Assembly: GCA_050015575.1 (NCBI GenBank)
Contig: JBEKBD010000041.1
Span: forward strand, 1 to 40,734
Reading direction: 5' to 3'
Source of the DNA: Roseiarcus sp050015575
Lineage (GTDB): Bacteria > Pseudomonadota > Alphaproteobacteria > Rhizobiales > Beijerinckiaceae
DNA length: 40,734 nucleotides
Shown: piece after piece, positions 16,650 to 25,070 of the stretch
Layout of the letters: the number at the start of each line of letters is the position of its first letter
Position numbering within the stretch: the stretch's first letter is position 1
Position numbers and translations under genes: made by a program
The notes under the pieces: model-generated
Seen by the model: the letters and a program-made list of their open reading frames with translations, nothing else
What the model was told of the DNA's origin: nothing
The model's database searches: none

Positions 16650-17452
16650 ATGAAGGTTCCGACGCGCCCCTTCGACGATATTCGCGCCCTTGTCGGCGCG
16701 ATGCCTGGGCGCGACGCGGCGGCGCTCGCAGCCGTTCGCGCGCGAGGCCGCGCTCGCCGAGCCGGCGGGCTCGCTCGAGCGTCTCGAGAAAATCGTCGAA
16801 TGGCTGGCGGCCCGGCAGGGCGCCGCACGGCCGCGCGTCGAAGCGCCGCTGGTCGCGATTCTCGCCGGCGCCCATAGCGTCGCCGCTCACGACATTTCGT
16901 GTTCCCCGCCATCGGCGACGCAGGCGGTGGTCGCCAATTTCTCCCGCGGCGGCGCAGCGGTCAACCAGATCTGCAACACCTTCGACATTTCGCCGAAAGT
17001 CGTTCGAACTCGCGCTGGAGCGGCCAACCGGCGACATCGCGCGAGAAGCGGCGCTCGACGAAAAGGCCCGAGCGGCGACGATGGCGTTCGGCATGGAGGC
17101 GCTCGCCCCGAAGCTCGATCTATTGTGCGTAGGCCAAATGGGCGTCGGCGCCACGACCGTCGCCGTCGCGATTGATCACGCGCTCTACGGCGGCGACGCG
17201 GAGGATTGGGTCGGCCGCGGCGCGAGCGTCGACGACGCGCGGCTGAGGCGCAAGGCGGACGCCGTGCGCGCGGCGGTGGCGCGACATCGCGAGCATTTGA
17301 GCGATCCGCTGGAGGTCTTGCGCCGCCTGGGCGGGCGCGAGATCGCCGCGATGGCGGGCGCGACGCTCGCGGTTGGAATCGTCAAGTGCGCCGTCGCTTG
17401 CCACGACGGCATAGCGACCTTCGCCGAGGCGGGCGTCGTGGGGAAAGATTGA
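16650..17452 (+). pseudogene. cobT: Broken cobT (nicotinate-nucleotide--dimethylbenzimidazole phosphoribosyltransferase)
   Basis: CobT activates the lower-ligand base of cobalamin. The pieces lie in three successive frames. First, from ATG 16650: MKVPTRPFDDIRALVGAMPG up to AAVRA. Second: REAALAEPAGSLERLEKIV through NQICNTFDISPKV; the shift falls in the GCGCGCG run near 16737-16745 and is consistent with loss of one CG unit. Third, from about 17000: FELALERPTGDIAREAALD to the stop at 17452; one extra G near 16999-17003 would explain it. In the third frame LGGREIAAMAGATLA runs straight into VGIVKCAVACHDGIATFAEAG. About 80 residues normally between them are absent, including the GEGSGAA stretch with the catalytic glutamate. 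Even with frames repaired the product should be inactive. Confidence 0.85.
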
Positions 17453-17469
17453 ACCGAGGCGCGCGCCCG

Positions 17470-17826
17470 TCAGTCCAGGTCTAGTTCGCGCCGTTTGCGC
17501 CGGCTGAGGCCGAGCGCGACGAGGCGATGGGACTGGCGAAGGTAGTCCTTCAATTCGTCGTCGCTGAGACCCGGCGCGGCGTAGTGTTGAATCCAGCTCA
17601 GGCCGCGCGAGGCCAGATAGGGCGCCGGACGCAGGCCGGGAAGCGCCTTCAAAATCTCAAACGATAGGGCGCTGACTTTGAACGTGATCGCCGGACCGCC
17701 CTGATCCCAGCCGCCGATCGCGAACACCTTGCCGCCGACCTTCCAAACCTGCGAGCCGCCCCATTGCACGACATGGGTCGTCGCGGGAAGGCGGGCGCAA
17801 TAGCGATTGAAGTCGTCGACATTCAT
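17470..17826 (-). CDS. MmcQ/YjbR-family protein
   Basis: A 118-residue protein of the MmcQ/YjbR (CyaY-like fold) family, often annotated as a putative DNA-binding protein but with no established biochemical role. Family features are an N-terminal FNRYCARLP, VWKVGGKVFAIGGW near residues 28-41, ITFKVS near 47-52, a central PGLRPAPYLASRG, and WIQHY near residues 78-82. The start is ATG at 17826; the frame stays open upstream through trpB as an out-of-frame shadow, so the start rests on homology. It lies 24 bp after the trpB stop on the same strand, where trpA would normally be, and could be co-transcribed with trpFB. Confidence 0.85.
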   Translation of the reverse strand: MNVDDFNRYCARLPATTHVVQWGGSQVWKVGGKVFAIGGWDQGGPAITFKVSALSFEILKALPGLRPAPYLASRGLSWIQHYAAPGLSDDELKDYLRQSHRLVALGLSRRKRRELDLD

Positions 17827-17849
17827 ATGGGCGCGCGGCCGTCTCGCTC

Positions 17850-19070
17850 TCACATCCCGCCGAGATAGTCCGCGACGGCAAAGATGTCCTTGTCGCCGCG
17901 GCCCGAGAGGCACATGACCATCAAATGGTCGCGAGGCTTCTTGGGCGCCATCTCGATCACTTTGGCGAGCGCGTGGGCGGGCTCCAGCGCGGGAATGATG
18001 CCCTCGAGGCGCGCGCAGAGCTGGAACGCGTCCAGCGTCTCCTTGTCGGTCGCCGAGAGATACGTGACGCGGCCAGTCTCCTTGAGCCAGGCGTGTTCCG
18101 GCCCGATGCCGGGATAATCGAGGCCGGCGGAGATCGAATGGCCTTCGTTGATCTGGCCGTCGTCGTTCATCAGCAGATAGGTGCGGTTGCCGTGCAGCAC
18201 GCCGAAGCGGCCGCCCGCCAGCGAGGCGGCGTGGCCATCGGGCACGTCGAGCCCGTGCCCGGCCGCCTCGACGCCATAGATCTCGACGCTCGGCTCGTCG
18301 AGGAAGGGGTGGAAGAGGCCCATCGCGTTGGAGCCGCCGCCGATGCAGGCGATCAGGCTGTCGGGCAGGCGCCCTTCCATTTTCTGCATCTGCGCGCGCG
18401 TCTCCTCGCCGATCACGCACTGGAAGTCGCGCACCATCGCGGGATAGGGGTGCGGGCCCGCCACGGTGCCGATGCAATAGAAGGTGTCGGCGACGTTGGT
18501 CACCCAGTCGCGCAGCGCTTCGTTCATCGCGTCCTTGAGCGTGCGCGCGCCCGACTGGACCGGGCGCACCTCGGCGCCCAGGATCTTCATGCGGAAGACA
18601 TTCGGCTTCTGCCGCTCGATGTCGACCTCGCCCATGTAGACGACGCATTGGAGGCCGAAGCGCGCGCAGGCGGTCGCCGTCGCGACGCCGTGCTGGCCGG
18701 CGCCCGTCTCGGCGATGATGCGCTTCTTGCCCATGCGGCGCGCCAGCAAGATCTGGCCGAGCACGTTGTTGATCTTATGCGCGCCGGTGTGGTTGAGCTC
18801 CTCGCGCTTGAAGAAGACCTTGGCGCCGCCGAGCTTTTCGGTCAGCCGCTCGGCGAAATAGAGCGGGCTAGGCCGTCCGACGTAGTGCTCGAGGAGGTAG
18901 TCGAGCTCCGCCTGGAAGCTCGGATCCGCCCTGGCGGCCTTGTAGGCCTGCTCGAGCGACAGCACCAGCGGCATCAGCGTCTCGGCGACGAAGCGCCCGC
19001 CGAAAATACCGAAATGGCCGCGCTCGTCGGGGCCGTTGCGGAACGAATTGCGCTTGTCGAATTTGGTCAC
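17850..19070 (-). CDS. trpB: Tryptophan synthase beta chain
   Basis: A 406-residue PLP enzyme joining indole and serine to make tryptophan. The PLP lysine is Lys99 in ELNHTGAHKINN; the phosphate-binding glycine loop appears as CIGGGSNAMGLFHPF. The N-terminus FGIFGGRFVAETLMP is typical of TrpB1. The start is GTG at 19070, overlapping the trpF stop (GTGA), so translation is probably coupled. Length and motifs are normal. The usual partner gene trpA does not follow; its place is taken by a YjbR-type gene and then the broken cobT. Confidence 0.97.
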   Translation of the reverse strand: MTKFDKRNSFRNGPDERGHFGIFGGRFVAETLMPLVLSLEQAYKAARADPSFQAELDYLLEHYVGRPSPLYFAERLTEKLGGAKVFFKREELNHTGAHKINNVLGQILLARRMGKKRIIAETGAGQHGVATATACARFGLQCVVYMGEVDIERQKPNVFRMKILGAEVRPVQSGARTLKDAMNEALRDWVTNVADTFYCIGTVAGPHPYPAMVRDFQCVIGEETRAQMQKMEGRLPDSLIACIGGGSNAMGLFHPFLDEPSVEIYGVEAAGHGLDVPDGHAASLAGGRFGVLHGNRTYLLMNDDGQINEGHSISAGLDYPGIGPEHAWLKETGRVTYLSATDKETLDAFQLCARLEGIIPALEPAHALAKVIEMAPKKPRDHLMVMCLSGRGDKDIFAVADYLGGM

Positions 19071-19741
19071 GCTATGCTCCTTGCTTCGTCCCGAACCGCG
19101 AAGGCGGCGCGCGCGGCGGCGACGAACGCCTCGATTTTATCGATATCCTTGACGCCGGGCGCGCTCTCGACGCCCGAGGAGACGTCGACGCCGCGCGCGC
19201 CCGACAGCGCGATCGCCTCACCGACGTTGCCCGGCTCCAACCCGCCCGACAGCAGCCAGGGCCTCTTCGGCGCGAAGCCGCGCGCCAGGCGCCAATCGAA
19301 GGGAACGCCGTGGCCGCCCGGCCGCGTCGCGCCCGTCGGCGGCTTGGCGTCGATCAGCAACCAGTCCGCGGCGTCCTGGTATTCGAGCGCCTTGTCGAAG
19401 TCCGCCGCGTCGGCGACGCCGAGCGCCTTGATCACGGGAACGGCGAAGACGCGCCTGATCTCGGCGACGCGCTCGGGACTTTCGCAGCCGTGCAACTGCA
19501 GGAGATCGGGCGCAATTCCCGCGACGATCACCGCCAGCGCCGCGTCGGCGGCGTCGACGCCGAGCGCGACGATCTTCGCCCGCCCGCGCGCTTCAGCCGC
19601 CAGTTCGCGCGCGCGATCGAGCGTCACGAAGCGCGGGCTGCGCTCGAAAAAGACAAAGCCGACCATGTCGACGCGGGCCGCGAGCGCGGCGCGAAGCGTC
19701 GGCGCGGTCGACAGGCCGCAGATTTTTATCGTCGCGGGCAT
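19067..19741 (-). CDS. trpF: Phosphoribosylanthranilate isomerase
   Basis: A 224-residue (beta/alpha)8-barrel enzyme converting N-(5-phosphoribosyl)anthranilate to CdRP in tryptophan synthesis. It begins IKICGLSTAPTL, with catalytic Cys8, and has the family motifs GFVFFERSPRFV, LLQLHGCESPE, WLLIDA (catalytic Asp in this strand) and LLSGGLEPGNVGEAI near the phosphate site, then GVDVSSGVE at the C-terminus. The ATG at 19741 is well placed. It sits between the lapA-like gene (120 bp away) and trpB (overlapping), the conserved rhizobial order. Confidence 0.96.
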   Translation of the reverse strand: MPATIKICGLSTAPTLRAALAARVDMVGFVFFERSPRFVTLDRARELAAEARGRAKIVALGVDAADAALAVIVAGIAPDLLQLHGCESPERVAEIRRVFAVPVIKALGVADAADFDKALEYQDAADWLLIDAKPPTGATRPGGHGVPFDWRLARGFAPKRPWLLSGGLEPGNVGEAIALSGARGVDVSSGVESAPGVKDIDKIEAFVAAARAAFAVRDEARSIA

Positions 19742-19861
19742 GCGCCTACTTGGGTCAAGACAGGCGCGAAGTCAAAACTTGCCGCCGCCCGCCTTCTTCC
19801 ACACCAGCATCGCCGCGGCGATTTCGCCCGCCGTGAAGTGGCGCATCCCCGCCGGGCCTGT

Positions 19862-20194
19862 TCAAGAATGCGTCGAGGGTCCCGGCGGGGCGATCGCCTG
19901 CGCCTTGGCGCGCTCGGCCTCGGCGCGCCACCGGTCCGCTTCGACGCGGCCCGTCCGCGCGGCGCTACGATATTTTCCCTGCGCGAGCCAGGTCGCGGCG
20001 CCGCCGGCCATTACGCCGATCGCGATTGCGCCGATCAGCACGATGAACAGCGGCGCTTGAATCGCGAAAGCGGGAATGTCGCCTGAGGCGAAGGGATCGA
20101 ACGAGACGGTGACGAAATGCCGATTGGCGAAAGCGAAAATCAGAAAGACGATCGCGAGGGGGACAATGACGAGGAGCTTGAGGAAGCGAGCCAT
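19862..20194 (-). CDS. LapA-domain (DUF1049) membrane protein
   Basis: A 110-residue inner-membrane protein with two transmembrane segments (about residues 5-24 and 46-67) joined by FANRHFVTVSFDPF, the core LapA/DUF1049 motif, and followed by a charged helical tail (EADRWRAEAERAKAQ). In E. coli, LapA works with LapB in regulating lipopolysaccharide synthesis, but the alphaproteobacterial homologues are only family-level matches. The gene lies between ihfB and trpF, a conserved position in Hyphomicrobiales. The start ATG is at 20194. Confidence 0.85.
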   Translation of the reverse strand: MARFLKLLVIVPLAIVFLIFAFANRHFVTVSFDPFASGDIPAFAIQAPLFIVLIGAIAIGVMAGGAATWLAQGKYRSAARTGRVEADRWRAEAERAKAQAIAPPGPSTHS

Positions 20195-20287
20195 GGGCGG
20201 AACCGACGATTATCTCGCGCTCAGAGAAGCGCGGCGCGACAATGGCGCGAAAGCGCTTGGGGCGCAAACCGGCGGTCGCCGCCGCCG

Positions 20288-20578
20288 TCAGGCGTCCGGC
20301 TTGTGATTGAGACGCTCGCGCATCTCCTTGCCGGTCTTGAAGAACGGCACGAGTTTCTCCGTGACCGGCACTTTGTCGCCGGTGCGTGGATTTCGGCCGG
20401 TGCGGGCAAGCCGCTGCTTGGTCGAGAAGGCGCCGAACCCGCGCAGTTCGACGCGTTCGCCGCGCGCTAGCGCGCTGGCGATCTCGCCGAGAATAGCGTC
20501 GACGATGTGTTCGATGTCGCGTTGATAGAGATGCGGATTGCGCGCCGCCATGCGCTGCACGAGCTCGGACTTGATCAA
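20288..20578 (-). CDS. ihfB: Integration host factor subunit beta
   Basis: A 96-residue DNA-bending protein of the HU/IHF family, forming a heterodimer with IhfA. The N-terminus IKSELVQRMAARNPHL is specific for IhfB. VELRGFGAF and TGRNPRTG form the DNA-contacting arm with the intercalating proline, and PFFKTGKEMRERLN ends the fold. The start is TTG at 20578 preceded by GAGGGG; a longer in-frame ATG at 20722 would add 48 unrelated residues. It lies between sppA and the lapA-like gene, as in many alphaproteobacteria. Confidence 0.95.
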   Translation of the reverse strand: MIKSELVQRMAARNPHLYQRDIEHIVDAILGEIASALARGERVELRGFGAFSTKQRLARTGRNPRTGDKVPVTEKLVPFFKTGKEMRERLNHKPDA

Positions 20579-20630
20579 GAGAGGCCCCTCGAAACACCAA
20601 AGCGCGATTGCAAGAACGCCGCGCCGTGCG

Positions 20631-21554
20631 TTACTCCCCGTTAGACAGTTGCCAAACCGAGACCAATCCGTCAACCGGACCGCTCTCGCTCGCCCATTCG
20701 CTGCGCCGCAGCGCGGCTGCAATCGACTCGAGTCCGATCGCGTCCGCCGCCGCGGCGGCGAGGCTGGTGAATTTGAAGCCGGCGAACCCCGTCTTGACGC
20801 GCCAATCGCGCACCGGCAGGTTCTTGGCGACGCCTCTTTCGCGCTCCAGCCATTGGATCGCCTCGCGCTCGCCGCCGATCGCGTCGGCGAGTTTCAGCGG
20901 CAGGCCCTGCCGGCCGGTGAACACGCGCCCGTCGGCGACGCGCGCCAGCTCGTCGTCGCTTAAGCCGCGCCGCTCCTGAACCAGACCCTTGAACCAGGAA
21001 AACGAATCCGCGACCATCGAGGCCATCGCGGCGCGCGCCTCTTCGCTGGTCGGCTCCATGCCGTTGGGAACGGCCTTGAGCGGCGACGACTTGATCGCTT
21101 CGAGCTTGACCCCGACCTTGTCCATGAGCCCGGAAATGTTGGGAAACTCGACCAACACGCCGATCGACCCGACGATCGAATTGCCGCGGACGAAAATGCG
21201 GTCGGCAGCCAGCGCGGCGATATAGGCGCCCGAAGCGGCCATCGTTCCGACGACGGCGACGACCGGCTTCTTCTCGGCTAGACGGCGAATTTCCTGGTAG
21301 AGCACTTCGGCGCCTTCGGTCGAGCCGCCGGGGCTGTCGATGGCGATCAGCGCCGCCGTCGCTTTCGAATCCCTGACCTCGTCGATCAGCTTTAGCGTCG
21401 CCGCGTCGCCGGCGATGAAACCGGAAATCGTCAGGCGCGCAATATGCGCCTGGGCGAACCCGGCGGCGCCGTACCAGCGCAATCCCAGCGCCAGAACCGC
21501 CAGCGCCGCAGCGACGAACGCCGCGATCCGCCAGAACCCGACTTGGCGACGCAA
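20631..21554 (-). CDS. sppA: Signal peptide peptidase SppA (S49 serine protease)
   Basis: A membrane-anchored peptidase that cleaves leftover signal peptides. From the TTG at 21554 it has 307 residues: one N-terminal transmembrane helix (about 8-25), IDSPGGSTEGAE at about 72-83, the nucleophile Ser108 in TMAASGAYIAA, and the catalytic lysine Lys155 in AIKSSPLKA. It is the single-domain form. The start is uncertain. The frame upstream still reads like SppA (ADYLVDRRQLRRQ) but offers no ATG, GTG or TTG; an ACG at 21590 sits where the family usually begins. The next gene upstream on this strand reads into it in another frame (see the NDUFA9-like entry). Confidence 0.92.
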   Translation of the reverse strand: MRRQVGFWRIAAFVAAALAVLALGLRWYGAAGFAQAHIARLTISGFIAGDAATLKLIDEVRDSKATAALIAIDSPGGSTEGAEVLYQEIRRLAEKKPVVAVVGTMAASGAYIAALAADRIFVRGNSIVGSIGVLVEFPNISGLMDKVGVKLEAIKSSPLKAVPNGMEPTSEEARAAMASMVADSFSWFKGLVQERRGLSDDELARVADGRVFTGRQGLPLKLADAIGGEREAIQWLERERGVAKNLPVRDWRVKTGFAGFKFTSLAAAAADAIGLESIAAALRRSEWASESGPVDGLVSVWQLSNGE

Positions 21555-22578
21555 CTGGCGACGATCGACGAGGTAATCGGCGGCGGACGTTGGGGTATTG
21601 GCCGGTCTTGCGGAAGCGATAGAGATAGGCGGGCGCGAGCGCCTCGACGCCCTGCGGGAGGACCCCGAGATCGCTCAACGCGCGTCTTTCCGCGATTGCC
21701 GCATCGGAAACCACGTTGTCATGACGCAACAGCTCGATCTCGTCGCGCGTCGTCGTCAACATCTTGGGGAACACACCAAACGACGCCGCGCCGGCGAATT
21801 CCGTCGTCGCCGCGAGAAGGCGCGACAGCGCGAAAGGAAGCGGCAGCAGGGCCCGTCGGCGCTCGGTGACGTCGAGCGTGCGCTCGATCGCCTCGCGCAG
21901 GGTCATCACTTCCGGGCCGCCGAGTTCGTAAATCGTCCCTGGGGCCGCGCCGTCGAGCGCGCGAGCGACCGCGAGCGCGACGTCGCCGACGTAGACCGGC
22001 TGCAATTTCGTCGCCCCGCCGCCGAACAGCGGCAGAACGGGAAGAACGCGCGCCAGCGTGGCGAAGCGATTGAGAAAATCGTCCTCCGGCCCGAACACGA
22101 CGGACGGACGCAGCACGATCGCGCCGGGGAAAGCTTCGCGCGCCGCCGTCTCGCCCAGCCCCTTGCTGGCGATATAGCGATTGCGCGAGGCCGCGTCGGC
22201 GCCGATGCCGGAAATGTGCACGAGCGCACCGACGCCGAGCGCCGCGGCGGCGCGGGCGATTGCGCCGGGGCCGAGAACATGCACCGCCTCGTAGCGCTGT
22301 CGGCCGCTCTGGCGCTTGATCCCGGCGGCATTGACGACCGCGTCGGCGCCCTCGATCGCCGCTTTCACCGACTCGGGGTAGCGCAGATTGGCCTGCACCG
22401 CCTCGATCTGGCCGACCGCGCCCAGCGGCCTGAGGAACCCGGCGAGGTCCGGCCGGCGCACCGCGGCCCGCACTCGCCAACCCTCGCGCGCCAGCGCCCG
22501 CACGATATGGCGCCCAAGAAAGCCCGATCCGCCGAAAACCGTCGCCAGACGATCGCTGTCATAGGGGGCTTCGGCCAT
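20671..22578 (-). CDS. NDUFA9-like NAD(P)-binding epimerase/dehydratase; C-terminus abnormal
   Basis: The first roughly 330 residues, from ATG 22578 to about 21590, form an atypical short-chain dehydrogenase of the complex I NDUFA9-like family. The Rossmann motif VFGGSGFLGRHIVRAL is near residues 13-28, followed by HISGIGADAASRNRYIASK (YxxxK) and RPSVVFGPEDDFLNR, ending in PAYLYRFRKTGQY. Relatives end about there. Here no stop occurs and the frame runs on to 20671, an extra 300 or so codons lying on top of sppA in another frame; this tail is arginine-rich and has no family match. I take it as a chance open frame after a lost stop or a frameshift near 21590. Related proteins are linked to complex I stability or to sugar/isoflavone reductase-like chemistry; the substrate is unknown. 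Confidence 0.75.
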   Translation of the reverse strand: MAEAPYDSDRLATVFGGSGFLGRHIVRALAREGWRVRAAVRRPDLAGFLRPLGAVGQIEAVQANLRYPESVKAAIEGADAVVNAAGIKRQSGRQRYEAVHVLGPGAIARAAAALGVGALVHISGIGADAASRNRYIASKGLGETAAREAFPGAIVLRPSVVFGPEDDFLNRFATLARVLPVLPLFGGGATKLQPVYVGDVALAVARALDGAAPGTIYELGGPEVMTLREAIERTLDVTERRRALLPLPFALSRLLAATTEFAGAASFGVFPKMLTTTRDEIELLRHDNVVSDAAIAERRALSDLGVLPQGVEALAPAYLYRFRKTGQYPNVRRRLPRRSSPVASPSRVLADRGVRRCGAGGSGAGIALVRRRRVRPGAYCAPDDFRFHRRRRGDAKADRRGQGFESDGGADRHRQPRRLDRRRRSALPGNSPSSREEAGRRRRRNDGRFGRLYRRAGCRPHFRPRQFDRRVDRRVGRVSQHFRAHGQGRGQARSDQVVAAQGRSQRHGADQRRGARRDGLDGRGFVFLVQGSGSGAARLKRRRAGARRRRARVHRPAGPAAETRRRDRRRARGDPMAGARKRRRQEPAGARLARQDGVRRLQIHQPRRRGGGRDRTRVDCSRAAAQRMGERERSG

Positions 22579-22783
22579 CGCCGCTGGACTCCTGAAGAGG
22601 TGGAATTTCGCCCTTCCATAGGCGAAGGCGGCGCGGGTGTACAGGCGCGGCGAGGCCGGCCTGCGGGGCGAATTTCCGAGCGCAATCACCCGCGCGGCCG
22701 CCGACCGCGCCCGTCGGCCACTCGATTGGGTCGCAACGATGCAGCCGGCGAGCGCGTCTAGAGAAAGCCGCCGCCCCGCCCGC

Positions 22784-24847
22784 TCACTCCAGGCTCTTCT
22801 TGCGCGCCGCGATCACCTGTTCGGCCGGGCGACCGGACAATTCCGCGAGATGGTCGAACTTGGTGTCGAAGGCGCCGACGCCGGCGGTGGCGGAGCGCAG
22901 TTCGACGATGAGGTCGCCGATTTCCGCTTCGGGGATCAGCGCGCGCAACGATTCCCAGCCTTCCCAGCCCTTGCGCGCCTCGAAGCCGAGGATCTGCCCG
23001 CGCCGCGCGCTGACCAGGGCGCTGGCGCGCGCCAGCGCGTCGGAGGGCACGTAGATCGTCACCGCGAGAATGGGCTCGAGCAGCACCGGCCGGGCCTTGG
23101 GAAGCGCCTCGGCGAGCGCGATCTTCGCCGCCGCGCGAAACGCCATGTCGGAGGAATCGACGGTATGATAGGAGCCGTCGATTAAGGCGACCGAAACGTC
23201 GACGACGGGGAAGCCGAACGGCCCGCGCGTCAAGGCGTCGCGCGCGCCCATCTCGACCGACGAAAAATACTGCCGCGGCACCGTGCCGCCGTGGACGCGC
23301 TCGCTAAAAGCGAAGCCTTCGCCGCGCTCGCGCGGCGCGACCTCGACGACGACGTCGCCGAACTGCCCGTGGCCGCCCGACTGCTTCTTGTGGCGCCCGC
23401 GCACCGTCACGGCGTCGCGGATCGTTTCGCGATAGGCGATCGTGGGCTTGGCCGTCTCGACCGCGACGCCGAAACGCTCTTGCAAGCGCTCGGCGATCAC
23501 GCGCAGGTGCATTTCGCCCTGGCCCATCAGCTTGAGTTCGCCCGATTCCTGATCCTGCACGTAGGCGAGCGAGGGGTCTTCCTCGCAGAGCTTGGCCAGC
23601 GCGGCGGCGAGCCTGACTTCGTCCTTGCGGTCCTTGACGTGAATGGCGATCGCCTGGGTCGCGGACGGCGGCGGCACCGGCGCCGCCGCTTCGGGCGCCT
23701 TCTTGTTGTCGCTGAAGCGATCGCCGGTCACCAGGCTCTCGAGGCGCGCGAAGGCGACCGTGTCGCCTTCCTCGGCGCGCGGCAGCTTGGTGGAGGCCGC
23801 TCCGACCAGACGCGCCAAGCCGGCGATGCGCTCCTCGGCGCCGCGCGAGCTGGTGACGCTGGCGCCGTCGGGAAAAGCGCCGCGCAACACGCGCGCCAGC
23901 GACAATTTGCCGCCATGCGCGGTGTGGATGGTGCGGACGATCTGGGCCAGCGCCGGCCCCTCCGGCTCGAGCCCGAGGCGCGCCCGCGTCTGCGCGACGC
24001 CCGGCGCTTCGTGGCGCAGCGCCTTGAGGAGCCGCGTCACGCCGTGGCCGGCGGTCGCCGATCCCATCAGAAGGGGCACGACGTGGCCCTCCCGCAGTTC
24101 GCGCGCGAGATCGTCGAACACGCGGTCGCGCGGCGGCTCGATGTCGCTGATGAGCTGCTCCATCAGCTCGTCGTCATAATCGGCGAGGCGCTCGAGCATG
24201 GAATAGCGCGCCTGCTTTTCGTCGCTGGCGACGCCGCCGGGCATTTCGACGACGACGGAGGGTTGGGCCTCGCGGTAGACGAACGCGCGCTCCAGCGCCA
24301 GATCGACGAAGCCGGTGGCGACGCCGTTCTCCCAGATCGGAATCTGGCGCAGCAGCAGCGGCGCGCGGGAGGCCGGCTGCAAGATCTGGAGGGTCTCGCG
24401 CACACCCCCGCCGGCGAGGTCGATCTTGTTGAGAAACAGGATGCGGGGAACGCTAAGCTCCTCGAGTTCCCGCAGAATCACCTGCAACGCCGGGGCCTTG
24501 CGGGGATCGGCCTCGCACACGACCACCGCCGCGTCGCAGACCGGCAGCGCGAAGCGCACGTCGTGGGAGAATTCGACCGAGCCCGGGCAATCGAAAAAGG
24601 TGAAGCGGTCGCCCATATAGTCGAAGCTGGCGACGTTGGGCTCGACGCTCATGGCGTGGGCGCGCGCCTCGGGACTGGAATCGCCGACGCTGGTGCCCTC
24701 GCGCACCGAGCCTTGCCGCGCCGCGCCGCCTCCGCGCGCCAGCAGGCCCTCGAGAAGGCTGGTCTTGCCGCTCTGGAACGGGCCGACGATCGCGATCAAT
24801 CGCGGTCCGACAATTCTGTGTTCGCCATTTTGACTGGCAGCGGCCAT
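22784..24847 (-). CDS. Elongation factor G-like GTPase
   Basis: A 687-residue translation-factor GTPase with EF-G domain order. The G domain has the P-loop IVGPFQSGKTS (residues 20-30, with Phe-Gln-Ser where EF-G has His-Val-Asp), G3 FDCPGSVEF near residue 90 and G4 LNKIDLAGG. Domain II follows, then domains III-V with GRHKKQSGGHGQFGDVVVE (domain IV) and RRGQILGFE near the C-terminus. Canonical EF-G switch I sequences are not present. Such divergent paralogues occur in Hyphomicrobiales beside a separate housekeeping fusA; their role is not established. It is divergent from aroKB across 223 bp in which no clear promoter pair was identified. Confidence 0.85.
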   Translation of the reverse strand: MAAASQNGEHRIVGPRLIAIVGPFQSGKTSLLEGLLARGGGAARQGSVREGTSVGDSSPEARAHAMSVEPNVASFDYMGDRFTFFDCPGSVEFSHDVRFALPVCDAAVVVCEADPRKAPALQVILRELEELSVPRILFLNKIDLAGGGVRETLQILQPASRAPLLLRQIPIWENGVATGFVDLALERAFVYREAQPSVVVEMPGGVASDEKQARYSMLERLADYDDELMEQLISDIEPPRDRVFDDLARELREGHVVPLLMGSATAGHGVTRLLKALRHEAPGVAQTRARLGLEPEGPALAQIVRTIHTAHGGKLSLARVLRGAFPDGASVTSSRGAEERIAGLARLVGAASTKLPRAEEGDTVAFARLESLVTGDRFSDNKKAPEAAAPVPPPSATQAIAIHVKDRKDEVRLAAALAKLCEEDPSLAYVQDQESGELKLMGQGEMHLRVIAERLQERFGVAVETAKPTIAYRETIRDAVTVRGRHKKQSGGHGQFGDVVVEVAPRERGEGFAFSERVHGGTVPRQYFSSVEMGARDALTRGPFGFPVVDVSVALIDGSYHTVDSSDMAFRAAAKIALAEALPKARPVLLEPILAVTIYVPSDALARASALVSARRGQILGFEARKGWEGWESLRALIPEAEIGDLIVELRSATAGVGAFDTKFDHLAELSGRPAEQVIAARKKSLE

Positions 24848-25070
24848 CGCCTTCTCCTATCGCCTTCACCAACGCGCAAGAATCCCCCGCGCCCCATCTC
24901 CAGGCTAACCCTTTGATGTATGCTTGCAAGGTCTTAGTGCGCGGCGCAAGCCGTTCGTTGGCCGATCTCAAGGGGGGCCGGTGGCCATCGGCGGAGGCTT
25001 GCGATATGCACGGCGGTTCGAAACGCCGCGTCGGGGCGGCCCGCGCCCTTCGGGCGTAGGGAAGGATGGC

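Noticed and set aside
19772..19846. A 24-codon minus-strand frame (MRHFTAGEIAAAMLVWKKAG...) just upstream of trpF, considered as a trp leader peptide
   Set aside because: Only one Trp codon, no terminator/antiterminator pair follows, and trpF here is inside a block where attenuation is not usual; it may be a remnant of a larger gene.
17925..20060. A 711-codon plus-strand open frame opposite trpB and trpF
   Set aside because: It lies entirely across two well-conserved minus-strand genes and shows no family motif.
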